Assembly (NCBI GenBank): GCA_034769895.1
Contig: CM068373.1
Coordinates: 26,758,120-26,822,119 of the forward strand
Origin: Magicicada septendecula
Lineage: Eukaryota > Arthropoda > Insecta > Hemiptera > Cicadidae
DNA length: 64,000 bases
Direction of reading: 5' to 3'
Numbering within the stretch: position 1 is the stretch's first letter; the number at the start of each line of letters is the position of its first letter. This document shows positions 45,525 to 55,268 of this stretch, piece by piece. Below the pieces are notes generated by a model, which ran no database searches, had not been told where the DNA came from, and saw only the letters and a list, made by a program, of their open reading frames with translations. The position numbers and the translations under genes are program-made.

Positions 45525-45644
45525 GAATAAATACTTGTTCCTGGTGTTGAGATGTCCTAAAATTCACCCTTTCTGGGCAAAGCCTTTGTGATTGGCCCGA
45601 ACTTTGGCCAGCGAGAATGGGTAACGGTTCAGCATCGAACCAAG

Positions 45645-45646
<2 letters not shown>

Positions 45647-45679
<33 letters not shown>
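45647..45679. repeat. (TA)n microsatellite
   Basis: About 16 uninterrupted ta units. Confidence 0.95.
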
Positions 45680-45680
<1 letters not shown>

Positions 45681-45766
45681 TTCGTAGGCTTACACGGCCG
45701 GAGTCAATGTTATTAAAATCCATTCCCGGGCTGTTTGGCCGCGGTACAATGTCTTGTTCTAAAACA

Positions 45767-45806
45767 GAGACGTTTCGGCAGTACCATCGATTGCCATCGT
45801 CAGTGT
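45767..45806 (-). ncRNA. Hammerhead-ribozyme-like motif
   Basis: Minus strand: TTACA, CTGACGA, stem II (ggcaat with actgcc, one mismatch), GAAACGTC. The core boxes agree with CUGANGA and GAAA. Stem I is poor (only the first pair is clear). The self-complementary ACGT suggests dimer pairing as in the other copies. Confidence 0.35.
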
Positions 45807-46619
45807 AAATATCGAGCTGCGTTAACGTAGGGTGGTACACGACGAAACCGTTTACTGTCGTCGTGTGGAGTCTACGGAGTTCCCTGCTCGTGCAGGCAGC
45901 TGTACTTTGGAACCACGCAGCGTAGTGTCCGCACACGCGTAGGTGAACACGGCCGCTACTGTCGCTTGAAGCAGCCGGAGTAGTCTGCCGTAGCGGAGCA
46001 GGCACTGCCAATGGCGACCATCGGACCCTCTTCGGTGAGACGAAGCTTTTGTCTGCGGTGCGGTGAGTGCGTATTTCCCTCGCCTTCGTTTGGAAATCCA
46101 GAAGCAGAAGCATCTCCAGATCCAAAAGTATCCAGATCCAGGTTCGTTTTGTCCAGATCCAGCAGGATGCTGTGATTGCTATGAATCGGCGCCGTGAAAG
46201 TCTGTTATTAAAGTACTCTTTGGCATGGTGTGTCGCAAGGTTCAAATACGCCTTCTTCTTCCTGATTGGCTGGTGGTTGATTTATGACTGCATCGTGGCA
46301 CTTGGCGATTTTGTAAGTATTAGTGGTGTTCACGGGACTGCTAGCCTTAACCACAGTAATGTGGTCCCTAACGTGCACCACCCTACGTTAGTGCAGCTCA
46401 ATTATGACAATGATGGTGGCTGCCGATGGTACTGGCGAAAAGTCTGGTTTAGAACAAAACATTGGATTACGGCCAAACAGCCTGGGAATGAATTTTAATA
46501 ACTTATTTCTGGTGTTGAGAAGTCCTAAAATTTACACTGTCTGTGCAGAGTCTTTGTGATTGGCCCAAACGTTGGCCAGCGAGAATGGGTAACGGTTCAG
46601 CATCGAAGAAATTTATAAG

Positions 46620-47029
46620 TTGTTCTCGCGCCACTCCAGTTGGCCGTCTGAGTACGGCCAAAAGTTTGGATTCAACTCTGTTGGACTCTTTCGACAACTG
46701 CACAACACGACAGTGAATTTAAATGTATAATTGACAACTCCTGCCGTGAGAGCTTATTTTTTTGCATTAAAATTCTTATGCTTTTTATATGCCTTTCACA
46801 ATGCATTTTATGTTAAATATATGGTATTAGATCTTTACCAGAAATGGTTTGCAGCTTGAAACTATCTCAAGGTATACGGGGGAGACGATTTTACAAAAAT
46901 AAAAGCTGAATGCAAGTAACAACACTACTACCGTAAATTACACTAGGCAGTACCTACATATCGTATCATAATAAATAAAAGCATAATGACATCATTAAAT
47001 AAGTAATTATTAATTTATATACACAGATA
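46620..47029. other. Unassigned
   Basis: AT-rich. Nothing recognised. Confidence 0.3.
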
Positions 47030-47278
47030 TACGGCAGGAACTGAATATTATGAATATACTCGACAGGATCGCTCAGTATCGCCTGAATTGGTGTGAACAT
47101 CTTTGCCGAATGGATGACTGCCGCATCCCCAAACAACTATGGAACTTTAAGCCGAGGTGACGGAGAGGTGTGGGACGTCCGATGAAGCGCTGGAGTGACC
47201 AGCTGTAATATTTGCCTATTTGAGACCGGAACAAACCGTCCTTGGTTTATCCTTGAAGACGATGATGATGACTATTAA
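47030..47278 (+). pseudogene. LINE ORF2 C-terminus with GAT-repeat tail
   Basis: Reads NIMNILDRIAQYRLNWCEHL, CRMDDCRIPKQLWNF, a stop, then RRGVGRPMKRWSDQL. This is the gag-free LINE C-terminus (W-EH--RM-D-RIPKQ and GRP--RW). It ends in gatgatgatgac. Only the final 70 residues are left, with a stop. Confidence 0.65.
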
Positions 47279-47285
47279 TTGATAT

Positions 47286-47716
47286 TGTTACGACGGTCTC
47301 CGAGGTACGGTGGAAAACAAAATACAGACAACAATGAAGTCACTAATCACCAGTTTTAATTTATCACAATTAACAGTTTGAAATCAACTAGTTATTCAAC
47401 AGGATTATACTCGTACAATAATTCAAGTTAAATTTGTACACACGCAATGATAATGTCAAGTAATAAAGTCCCGCACAATAATCACTTTTCATTAATAGAC
47501 CACTTGAACACACTGTGAACAACACTGACTTCCAACCGGCAGGTGTTGGCTATTGATACTCTACTGGGTTCCATAATATGCGTCCTTAGCAAGCACTCGA
47601 CAATTCTAGAGGGTACTTCAGCGCGGCCTTGGCAGAAACACTCACCGGTTGGGCTACTTGAAAAGCTTTTAGAACGACACTATCGATTGTACAAGAATGT
47701 TCCGTATTGCGCAACA
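47286..47716. mobile_element. Solo LTR, family 3, with exact 4-bp target duplication
   Basis: 431 bp from tgttacgacggtctc to gcgcaaca, flanked by atat on both sides (47282-47285 and 47717-47720). Shares gaagtcactaatcaccag and tcccgcacaataat with the other family 3 copies. Confidence 0.75.
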
Positions 47717-48439
47717 ATATTTTTAATTAAGAGGCTTATATATTTCTGAAATGGGTGATGTAACCTTTGACAGTATTGGTTCTTCCTGTGAATGTCTACG
47801 ATCAAGAGACGCAGGATCGGTTTACAACATGCAAACATACCACTCAGGCTACGGCACACGCACATACACAAACTCAAACGACACAAGAGTTGGTGTTACA
47901 CAACTTGAACTTAAAAAAATGTAAAGAATTGAATATATTCACCACATACAATCCAATACAATTTAGTTACATTAAGCAAACAGAGATTCAAAGTGTTGGG
48001 TCTGTAAACGTCGCAAAAGCAATAAATTTGTTTTCGTTTTACAAGGGCAGACAAGGTTATCTGAGAGGAAATTCATTTACCGTGATGTTTCCGTCATCCT
48101 TAGAGCTGGTGGCAACACAAACGTCTCTAACCAGATTAACCCGTAATTTTTTCCCGTAATTTCACTAAACTGAATTCAGATGCAGAATTATTATTTCTCA
48201 TCAAAAAATAATTCATTACATTGTCCATTATTATCTGTTTGTTTATAAGCACCAATGATGTTTTTCGATTTTCGTAATTTTATTTATCTGTTTAGTACGA
48301 AAATTATTTTGCTTGAGAAAAATCTATTTCTTTATTTTGATGCTGTTTATACACTTCAGGAATATCTTCTCAAGTTATTTAGCCAATTTACGGAACCATC
48401 TCTTTTCCCTATACCTAGTAACAGTTTCAAATTTCATAT
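47717..48439. other. Unassigned
   Basis: A 130-codon plus-strand frame (47767-48159) is not recognised. Confidence 0.3.
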
Positions 48440-48948
48440 TGTTACGACGGTCTGCTGATAGTCGTACGGTACAGTGGAAAACAAAATACAAGACACCAAT
48501 TAAGTCACTAATAACCAGCTTTAATTATCACAATTAAACAGTGTGTAATCAACAAGATTGTCTCTTACAACAAATCAAATAAAAATTTTTCACACGCAAT
48601 AATAATGTCAACTAGTATAAAACACAATTGTATTACATTTGTTCCGCACAATTATGAAACACCTAACACTTCACCGCACTGGAATATATCGCAGCTCAAA
48701 CTGAAACTGAGCGTCGCTGAGTACTTGTATTTATACCCCGCTGGAAATCCAGAAACATCCATACTACGTGTCAGCGCTATAATAGAACGTAATTGATTGC
48801 GGCCTTGACACAGTGCCCGCGGACGGCGAGGTATAGAGAAGTCTCGCAAACCGGTGTTGAAATCACGTACGCCGGATTTCACTGGAACATCCGAGAAACA
48901 CGTAGAATGTTTTGTAAAGGTGTAACAGTTCTTCCGCATTACGCAACA
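48440..48948. mobile_element. Solo LTR, family 3
   Basis: 509 bp, tgttacgacggtctg to attacgcaaca. The flanks, atat and atag, give a 4-bp duplication with one mismatch. Most similar by eye to the 27206 copy (acacaattgtattac, acacgcaat). Confidence 0.7.
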
Positions 48949-49084
48949 ATAGCAAATGTTTGGTACTGAAAACGTTTTAAACGAGTACTACTTAGGCGTA
49001 CTCAGTAATCTTAGACGGGACTTGTTACTTTCTTTCTCAGCACCACTAAGGAACACCGTCTTAGGCTCGGGCGAAACGTCTGGT

Positions 49085-50247
49085 CAGGGGCGGATTAACC
49101 ATTAGGCTGACTAGGCTGTAGCCTAGGGCGCCGCATTTTGGGGAACGCAAAATTTTAGCTAAAAAATAATAAAATTTTACAGATAAATGTAAAATTGGTA
49201 ATAAATTACAAGGATAAAAATTTGAGTTCATTTTGAACACAGGCGCCTGTTTGCCAGAAATAATGGTAAAACTGTACATAAATAATATAACTGCTTTCCA
49301 AACTGTTTTCTCCGGTTACGAGTCATCGGCGGCCGGACTTTCGTATAGAACTATGCCGCCGCCCGACCTTCGTGGAATTTCCGGGCACGTTATCTATTCC
49401 ATACACCTCCCCCCACCCGTTCACCTTCGCCACGATCCCTTTTCATTGCAGACAAGTACGGTATCGCTCATATTTGCGCATTCGAAACAAACATTTTGGT
49501 TATGGTTATGTCGATGTCGTAGTCACGGTCGTAGAAAAAGCGATGTGAAGCAAAACAACTGTGGAATTTTTTGAAAACGCTTAACTTAAAATCAATGCTT
49601 CCTAATGTTGAGATAACTTTGCGCATTTCCCTTACTATGCCCGTCACTAACTGCAGTGGCGAAAGATCTTTTTCAGCTTGAAGGAGGGTAAAGCGTTATT
49701 TACGCTCAAATTTGCGCCAGTATAAACTGACTAGTGTAGCCCTCTTGTTCATTGAAAGTGACTTTCTGCAAAGACTTGATTTCAGTGAGGTGATTAAAAC
49801 CTTTGGTCAACTAAAGCGAGAAAAAAGAATCTAGCTTGAACTTTACATGAGTCTTAACAAATCCAAAAGATATTTAACCGATTGTCTTCTTTGTGTAAAT
49901 TATGTTAAATGTACCCTTAATAAAAGTAATTTAATTATGTAACTACTTAGTTAATATTTTCCTTATAAAACTTAGTTAATATTTTTCTTATAAAAGCCAA
50001 GCAAACTACAAATGATTGAAGGTGAAACTTTAAAATAATCTCTGAAAAATAGCCCCAGTTTTCAATTCTTGAGACTATTTCCAAAAACAGTAAGATATTT
50101 GAAATATTCCTAACTATTCAATATATTGTAGAGTGTTTGAAGCTTCATTCAGCCCCTTGGAAATAAACGTAAGAGTAGCCTATGGGTGATGAGGGGGCGC
50201 TAAAATATAATTAGCCTAAGGCTCCAAGGTACCTTAATCCGGCCCTG
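49085..50247 (+). mobile_element. hAT transposon deletion derivative with perfect 8-bp target duplication
   Basis: Flanked by cgtctggt at 49077-49084 and 50248-50255. The 14-bp terminal inverted repeats are caggggcggattaa and cagggccggattaa, one mismatch. At 1163 bp it retains only the end of the transposase, so it is non-autonomous. The target is an old Penelope-type hammerhead-like sequence (gcgaaacgtctggtat). Confidence 0.92.
49619..49834 (+). pseudogene. hAT transposase C-terminal dimerisation domain
   Basis: Reads PVTNCSGERSFSA, a stop, RRVKRYLRSNLRQYKLTSVA, LLFIESDFLQRLDFSEVI and KTFGQLKREKRI. This is the hAT C-terminal (ZMYM-like) signature, where NCSGERSFS precedes the dimerisation helices. 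One in-frame stop. The RNase H-like catalytic core is missing. Confidence 0.85.
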
Positions 50248-50361
50248 CGTCTGGTATTATAGTTTCATTAATGTCAAGTTTTAAAAGTGGTTTTACTGTT
50301 ATAATTATATTTTATATCGTGACTGGTGACATTATTAATTGGGTTTGTAACAAATCTATAC

Positions 50362-50845
50362 TGTTCCGTCTGTCACACTGATCGTCGTATGGTACAGTGG
50401 AAACAAATTACAAGACACCAATGAAGTCACTAATTACCAGCTGTAATTAATCATAAATACAGTTTATTGTATCAACGTGTACAATAATTCGAGCAAACTT
50501 TGTCCTTAAGCAATAAAAATGTCAACTAATTGAGTCCCGCACAATTGTAAAACACAACACTTTGCCACAATACTTCAAACCTCACTGGAATAACTCGCCA
50601 CTTAAACTGACTCTAAGCGGCAGCTGTCAGGTGTTGCAGGATAATTCCATAATGCGCGTCAACAATACTCGAAAACAATAGAGTGTAATTGATTGCCGTC
50701 TTGAACACAGTGCGCCGACCGGTATTGGTCTGGAATAGCCTAGTTTGTTGACCCTTGTTAAGTGTCACGTACGCACACAAGCATTGCAGCTGGGTTCTGC
50801 TGGGATAGCCGAGATACATGTAGAACCTTCTTTAATGGCGTAACA
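50362..50845. mobile_element. Solo LTR, family 3 (degraded left end)
   Basis: Contains gatcgtcgtatggtacagtgg, gaagtcactaattaccag and cccgcacaattgtaaaacac, and ends ggcgtaaca. The left end (ctgttccgtctgtcac) no longer matches tgttacgacgg well. Confidence 0.6.
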
Positions 50846-52153
50846 GTACTAACAGGCCAGGAAATATTAACCATTTTTTAATGAATCTTAGAGTCAACGT
50901 ATTTAATTGTCAAATTTTTAATACCTTTTTATTAATCGTACATTTATTCGAGTGAGAGCATTTGTATATTTTATTTTAAATTCCTTCAGTAACATCAATT
51001 GAATTTACGAACGTTCGTTGGAATCAAGACGTTTAATCGGTATAACATAGGGTAGATATTCCCCTTTCCCAGGTTAAAATTCTACTTCCTATAACTCTTT
51101 CCCAATTCCTGTTGATACATTGTTTCAAAATATGTACACATTATTTTGTCTTACATAGAACTCGTACAATCACACACACACACACACAAGGAATGTGCTA
51201 GAAAATATATAACTGTCCAGACGGGGGTGATAGGGCTCGGAGGTTGGGAAGGGACATTTGAATTATAGCTTGTTCTGTGTGGACAGGGGTGTGGGGGTGT
51301 AGGGTTTGGTTTTACGTCTGCTTAGTAATTCCGATCTGACGATGAGCTGAGAAACTTGAAAGCGCTAATCGGAAAATTTTTCTGTAGTGGTGTGCAACAG
51401 TGATAGTTCTGTTTACAATTCTCTCAACTTAATAAACCTCCTCACCATTTGTGTATGTTCTTGTGTTCAGGATATAAACCTTTCTTGCAGCACACATTTA
51501 CGTCATAATTGTATCTTGAACGAAGTACCGTCCATCACTTGTTCTCTTCTTTACATTTCTCTTATGCTCACGCTGTCTAATTACGTACAATTTACGTATG
51601 CTTCCTTTTTCTCTGTCGATTTTGTTTTTCTTGTTCTTTTTTTAATGCATATTTTCTGTGCCATTTGGGGAATTTAAAACTAACTAGGATGACAATGTCG
51701 GTAAAGAAAACAAGATATAGTCAAAATCATAACAATGTACTTACGGAATTGAAGTGCAACTCATAGATTTATTCATTTATTGACGCTGTAGTTTCACCTT
51801 CAACAGTCATCCAGCTGATAATAATGTGCTGATAACCTGTGTACAGCACATGTTGATAAGTGGCAAACCTATCACGGACTTAGACGTAACAATGTGCATT
51901 AGCCAACAAACGGGACTGCTGCTAAGCTTAAAGCCGTTACTTTCCATTGCTATGAAATGGTATGATAGCTTAACATAGTTCTGTTTTAACATATCTGTTA
52001 AAAAGGAAAAAAAAATATGCCTAAAGACGACGTTTTTGCAACATCTTGAAATATTATTAAAACTTGGCCTAAGTTTCACTACTTGGACTAGTTATCTTAT
52101 ACTATTAAGAACATGGAAAGTGGTTGCCGATTTTATTGCTTGGCTTATTCGAT
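50846..52153. other. Unassigned, with a short (CA)n at about 51172-51188
   Basis: Open frames of 96 (plus, 51387-51677) and 90 codons (minus, 52079-51807) are not recognised. A G-rich patch ggtgtgggggtgtaggg lies near 51288-51304. Confidence 0.35.
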
Positions 52154-52698
52154 CAGCAGTGTGCACTCCATTGTAAAATGTATTTCATATTTTTTTTCGG
52201 CCATCTAAGGACCACATGGCAATTTCAATTCTTTACTCTGTGTTATTTTCTTTTTCTCCAATATTCTTTCATCTTTTCACTGTGTCTCTTCTTCCTGGCT
52301 TCAGTCCACTTTTAACCTGCGTTTTTCTCTTTCCTACCCTGGAGTCCTTCCATTTTTAACACTTTTGCCCGAAAATATTATCTTTCAATTTCTTCTTCTG
52401 CGTGCATACTATTTTTTCTAAATCCTTTCGGACTTCTTTAATCCAATTTGATGTTGACTTCTTCCCACACAGATAGTTGAAGATTTGCTTTGTTAACCTA
52501 TTGTCGTCCATTCTATATAAATGTCCAAAAAATAATAGTCTTCTTTTTCTAATTGTTTCTGTTATATTTTCTAAACTTTGATAAATTTCAACATTACTTC
52601 TTAATTTCCAACCTTCTGAAGTTTTAATAATTTAATAAATAGTTAAATTATTATGAAAATAATATGAAATACATTTTACAATGGAGTGCACACTGCTG
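52154..52698. repeat. Perfect 38-bp inverted repeat around a LINE tail
   Basis: 52154-52191 is the exact reverse complement of 52661-52698 (one end reads cagcagtgtgcactccattg). The 469-bp spacer holds a minus-strand LINE fragment. Confidence 0.9.
52330..52640 (-). pseudogene. LINE ORF2 C-terminal fragment
   Basis: The minus strand reads SEGWKLRSNVEIYQSLENIT, ETIRKRRLLFFGHLYRMDD, NRLTKQIFNYLCGKKSTSNW and IKEVRKDLEKI. This is the tail of an insect LINE (RKRRL-F-GHLYRM---R--K-I). About 85 codons without a stop but lacking all RT motifs. Confidence 0.7.
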
Positions 52699-52701
52699 AC
52701 C

Positions 52702-52797
52702 AAATTTAATAGATATTGAATGCAAGAGGACTTGCAGAACAGGACTGTTTAGACCGGCGCCAGTGGAAGCTAGGATGGGAAAAACGGCGCCAGCCGT
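52702..52797 (+). pseudogene. LINE C-terminal fragment, same family as 13 kb
   Basis: Reads LNARGLAEQDCLDRRQWKLG then WEKRRQP and a stop, matching the C-terminus LDRDQWRLGIGRRR at 14.0 kb. Only about 30 codons, beginning directly after the 38-bp inverted repeat. Confidence 0.6.
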
Positions 52798-52799
52798 AA

Positions 52800-53381
52800 T
52801 TAAATCGTAAAAAAAAAATAGATAGTTATTGTCTTTTATGTAACTACTATACACAAGGATTTGTAACTAGCGTTCACTCACTTTCTGCATACATAGACAG
52901 TGTGGAGTAAGTATTGATTACGCATGCATATATTTGCTTGAGTATGTCGCAGCGACTTACATATTCGTCGCTCCTGTGTACCCGATACGTTTAAGTCACC
53001 TTCGGTGTAGAGTACTCGGCTAACATGTTAATCATGTATACACACACAGACACTGCTTACTGTCATACACTCAGTCATGCCTGTACTGCCACTGATGTTA
53101 GTGTCTGTCTCGTTAACATAAATCTTGTCTTATACCTTCTGTTGACGTTCGTTAGCATCCACGCTAACGAAGTAAGCATGTACACGTTACCTTACACTCC
53201 ACTCTTCATTAGATCTGTCACCAACCCTATGTTGTTTGACATATTTCACAACAATACTGAAACACGTCACCTGTCTGTCTTGTAACACTGTCTGTCTTGT
53301 TTGTCTTGTAAACACGTCTGTTACGCTGTAACTCTCCTGATCGTCTGCTACATTGTTATTATAAGATATACTATCTATCTA

Positions 53382-53382
<1 letters not shown>
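52800..53382. other. Unassigned
   Basis: The 86-codon plus frame at 53025-53285 is not recognised. Confidence 0.3.
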
Positions 53383-53469
<87 letters not shown>

Positions 53470-53487
53470 TATATATATATATATATA
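53383..53487. repeat. (TG)n followed by (TA)n microsatellite
   Basis: About 84 bases of tg repeats, then tacg and nine at units. Preceded by tatc repeats. Confidence 0.97.
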
Positions 53488-53499
53488 AAACTCAAAGTC

Positions 53500-54095
53500 T
53501 GGGGATTTATGGGTACTGAATACAAATCCACACCTTTACACCGATTGCCACCAAATTTTCCACACGTAACCTTTGACACAAGGCGGAAAATATTGTCTAA
53601 CTTGGAATTTGATATCTTTCCCCGTTCGCACGATTTAGGCACTTTTAATTATGCCTTTTCGTTGACACGTATAAAGATGTCAGCAACACCATGGAGACCA
53701 GAATTAATTACCATAGTAACAAGTAAATAAACAAATGATATTTAGCGGCATCGGAACTGTACCTTTATCCGTTCCTGTAATTTTTAATGTTTTTAATATG
53801 CGATTGTATCGAAATATTTTGTAATTTTTTATACACATACGTCTATATATTTTTTAGTTGTCTTAAACAATTATAAAATCTATGTTTATACGTATTTCTG
53901 ATGATGCAAAAAATAAGTAATGAAATATATTAAATTCTACTATTAAAGATATCAACCACACCATGGAGGCCAGAACTAATTACCATAGTAAAAAGTAAAT
54001 AAACAAAACCTATTTAGCGGCATCGGAACTGTACATTTATCCATTCCTGCGCTACATTTTCGATGTTTTATATAATATGCGATTGTATCGATATA
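53500..54095. repeat. Direct duplication of a ~115-bp segment
   Basis: Segments 53690-53808 and 53955-54088 share ccatggag-ccagaa, aattaccatagtaa, aagtaaataaacaaa, tttagcggcatcggaactgt and atgcgattgtatcgata. They are about 265 bases apart. The upstream 53505-53600 part (caccgattgccaccaaattttcc) is of a style seen in Helitron-like repeats, but this is not proof. Confidence 0.6.
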
Positions 54096-54319
54096 TTAGG
54101 ATGTGAAAAAGAAGAAGTGTACTAACTGTAAATTGTCCTGTTACTTAATGCAAAGCGAAAGTACGTGCTGTCTTCATTTGTGAGGTTAGGTGACAACGGT
54201 TTTTGGTTTTTATGTTTAAAAGGAATGAATCCCAATTTTAGTACCAAGCCACGTGTTGTTCAATCAAATATATTGCAACTCACCGTCTGCGGCTTTTTGA
54301 AACAACGTCTTCACTATAA

Positions 54320-54356
54320 AGTTGACATGTTTCAGGACACTTGTCCCATCCTCAGA
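54320..54356 (-). ncRNA. Hammerhead-like motif, inverted copy lacking stem I 5' strand
   Basis: Minus strand: CTGAGGA, ggac/gtcc stem II, GAAACATGTC, AACTT. The sequence before CTGAGGA is not aagtt, so stem I cannot form and this copy should be inactive. Confidence 0.4.
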
Positions 54357-54449
54357 CCGCGCACTGAACGTTTTTAAACATTTATATTGGATTTTAATAT
54401 TTTAATTATTTGACAACTGTATCAACGTTAAATGATACACGAATATTTC

Positions 54450-54491
54450 AAGTTCTGAGGATGGGACAAGTGTCCTGAAACATGTCAACTT
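54450..54491 (+). ncRNA. Hammerhead ribozyme candidate 1 (tandem unit 1)
   Basis: aagtt (stem I), CTGAGGA (54455-54461), stem II ggac-aagt-gtcc within 54462-54476, GAAACATGTC (54477-54486), aactt (stem I). Stem I is 5 bp. Stem III, ACATGT, is a perfect palindrome, so it would pair between two molecules or two tandem motifs. Predicted cleavage is after C54486. Departures from consensus are a U/U mismatch and one extra base beside stem II. Confidence 0.55.
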
Positions 54492-54683
54492 TATAGAGAA
54501 GACGTTGCTTCAAAAAGCTGCAGACGGTGAGTTGCAATAAGCCAGACGTAATTCAGTGCGGGGTCAGTCACCGTACGATGTACATCGTTTAACCGTGGCG
54601 CTCGTTTTTAAACATTTATATTGCATTTTAATATTTTAATTATTTGACAACTGTATCAACGTTAAATGATACACGAATATTTT

Positions 54684-54725
54684 AAGTTCTGAAGATGGGA
54701 CAAGTGTCCTGAAACATGTCAACTT
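54684..54725 (+). ncRNA. Hammerhead ribozyme candidate 2 (tandem unit 2)
   Basis: Identical to candidate 1 except CTGAAGA at 54689-54695, still within CUGANGA. Cleavage is predicted after C54720, exactly 234 bases from that of candidate 1, so a transcript across both would release a 234-nt monomer. Confidence 0.55.
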
Positions 54726-54779
54726 TATAGTAAAGACGTTGTTTTAAAAAGCCGCAGACGGTGAGTTGCAATATATTTG

Positions 54780-55130
54780 ATTTTGGTTTTTAGTTTACTG
54801 CTGAAATAAATAAAAGCCATGGTTGAGGAAAACATAACGTTTAATTTGTTATGCAATGATTCTAACACAGTAACACTTAAAATAATGAATTTATCGTTTT
54901 TGATTTAACAGGTACTTTATAAATATCTCCAAAGGCTTTATAAACGGGTACTTTTAAACCTCCAAAGGCTGTTACACCAATATAATAATTTAGTACAAGT
55001 TAAAATAGTACAACTTTTGAAAACAGCTTTGGAGAGAATTTGACTAATGAGTACAAAATTGTTATACGAGCTGACAGAACGCCATATAGACATAGACAAT
55101 TAAAATTATATTAAAATACGGATCTTCACG
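54780..55130. other. Unassigned
   Basis: Short internal repetition ctccaaaggct at about 54928 and 54960. No genes. Confidence 0.3.
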
Positions 55131-55268
55131 GTTTTAGTACGCGAGCACAATCCGTGTATACCGAGTTACCTTGGTCTTAATAAGTACCACGCGCATGCGT
55201 ACCATTTCTCGGGAAGATCCTATACTAAAAGTCAAATATTCGCATGCGAAGCCGCGGGTAACAGCTAG
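55131..55268 (+). mobile_element. Possible Helitron-like or RTE 3' end
   Basis: Ends gcgaagccgcgggtaacagc followed by tagt. Short GC-rich ends of the form gaagccg-gggc---cgCTAGT are typical of insect Helitron-like repeats, and similar ends occur in some LINE-derived SINEs. No element start was identified. Confidence 0.35.

Larger units (their letters stand above)
45525..46615. repeat. Composite of Penelope-type terminal repeats: direct outer repeats, inverted inner units
   Basis: The outer direct repeats are 45525-45645 and 46500-46612 (both with tggtgttgag, tttgtgattggccc, gagaatgggtaacggttcag). Inside, a hammerhead-like unit on the minus strand (45690-45890) faces a plus-strand unit (46320-46500) with shared cggccaaacagcc and accaccctacgtta blocks. 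The middle (about 46060-46110) has gagtgcgtatttccctcgcc, also found beside the Jockey fragment at 33.9 kb on the opposite strand. The 279-codon minus frame at 46245-45406 spans these joints and is probably fortuitous. Confidence 0.55.
54265..54770 (+). repeat. Tandem 234-bp repeat with hammerhead-like motifs, plus an inverted partial copy
   Basis: Unit 1 (54369-54602) and the partial unit 2 (54603-54770) start cgtttttaaacatttatatt and are nearly identical through gagttgcaata. To the left, 54280-54356 is an inverted partial copy (ttgcaactcaccgtctgcgg ... ctcaga). Equivalent points, including the predicted ribozyme cleavage sites, are exactly 234 bases apart. No protein is encoded. The arrangement resembles retrozymes or Penelope-type terminal repeats. 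Confidence 0.85.

Noticed and set aside
45406-46245. 279-codon minus-strand frame
   Set aside because: It runs across a microsatellite and the joints of several terminal-repeat pieces. No domain, and the parts belong to different repeats.
46405-46450. Plus-strand hammerhead-like sequence in the 46-kb unit
   Set aside because: The CUGANGA box is lost (atgacaatgatgg) and stem II does not pair. Kept only as part of the composite repeat.
51387-51677. 96-codon hydrophobic frame
   Set aside because: No signal of a family. Low-complexity AT-rich sequence readily gives such frames.
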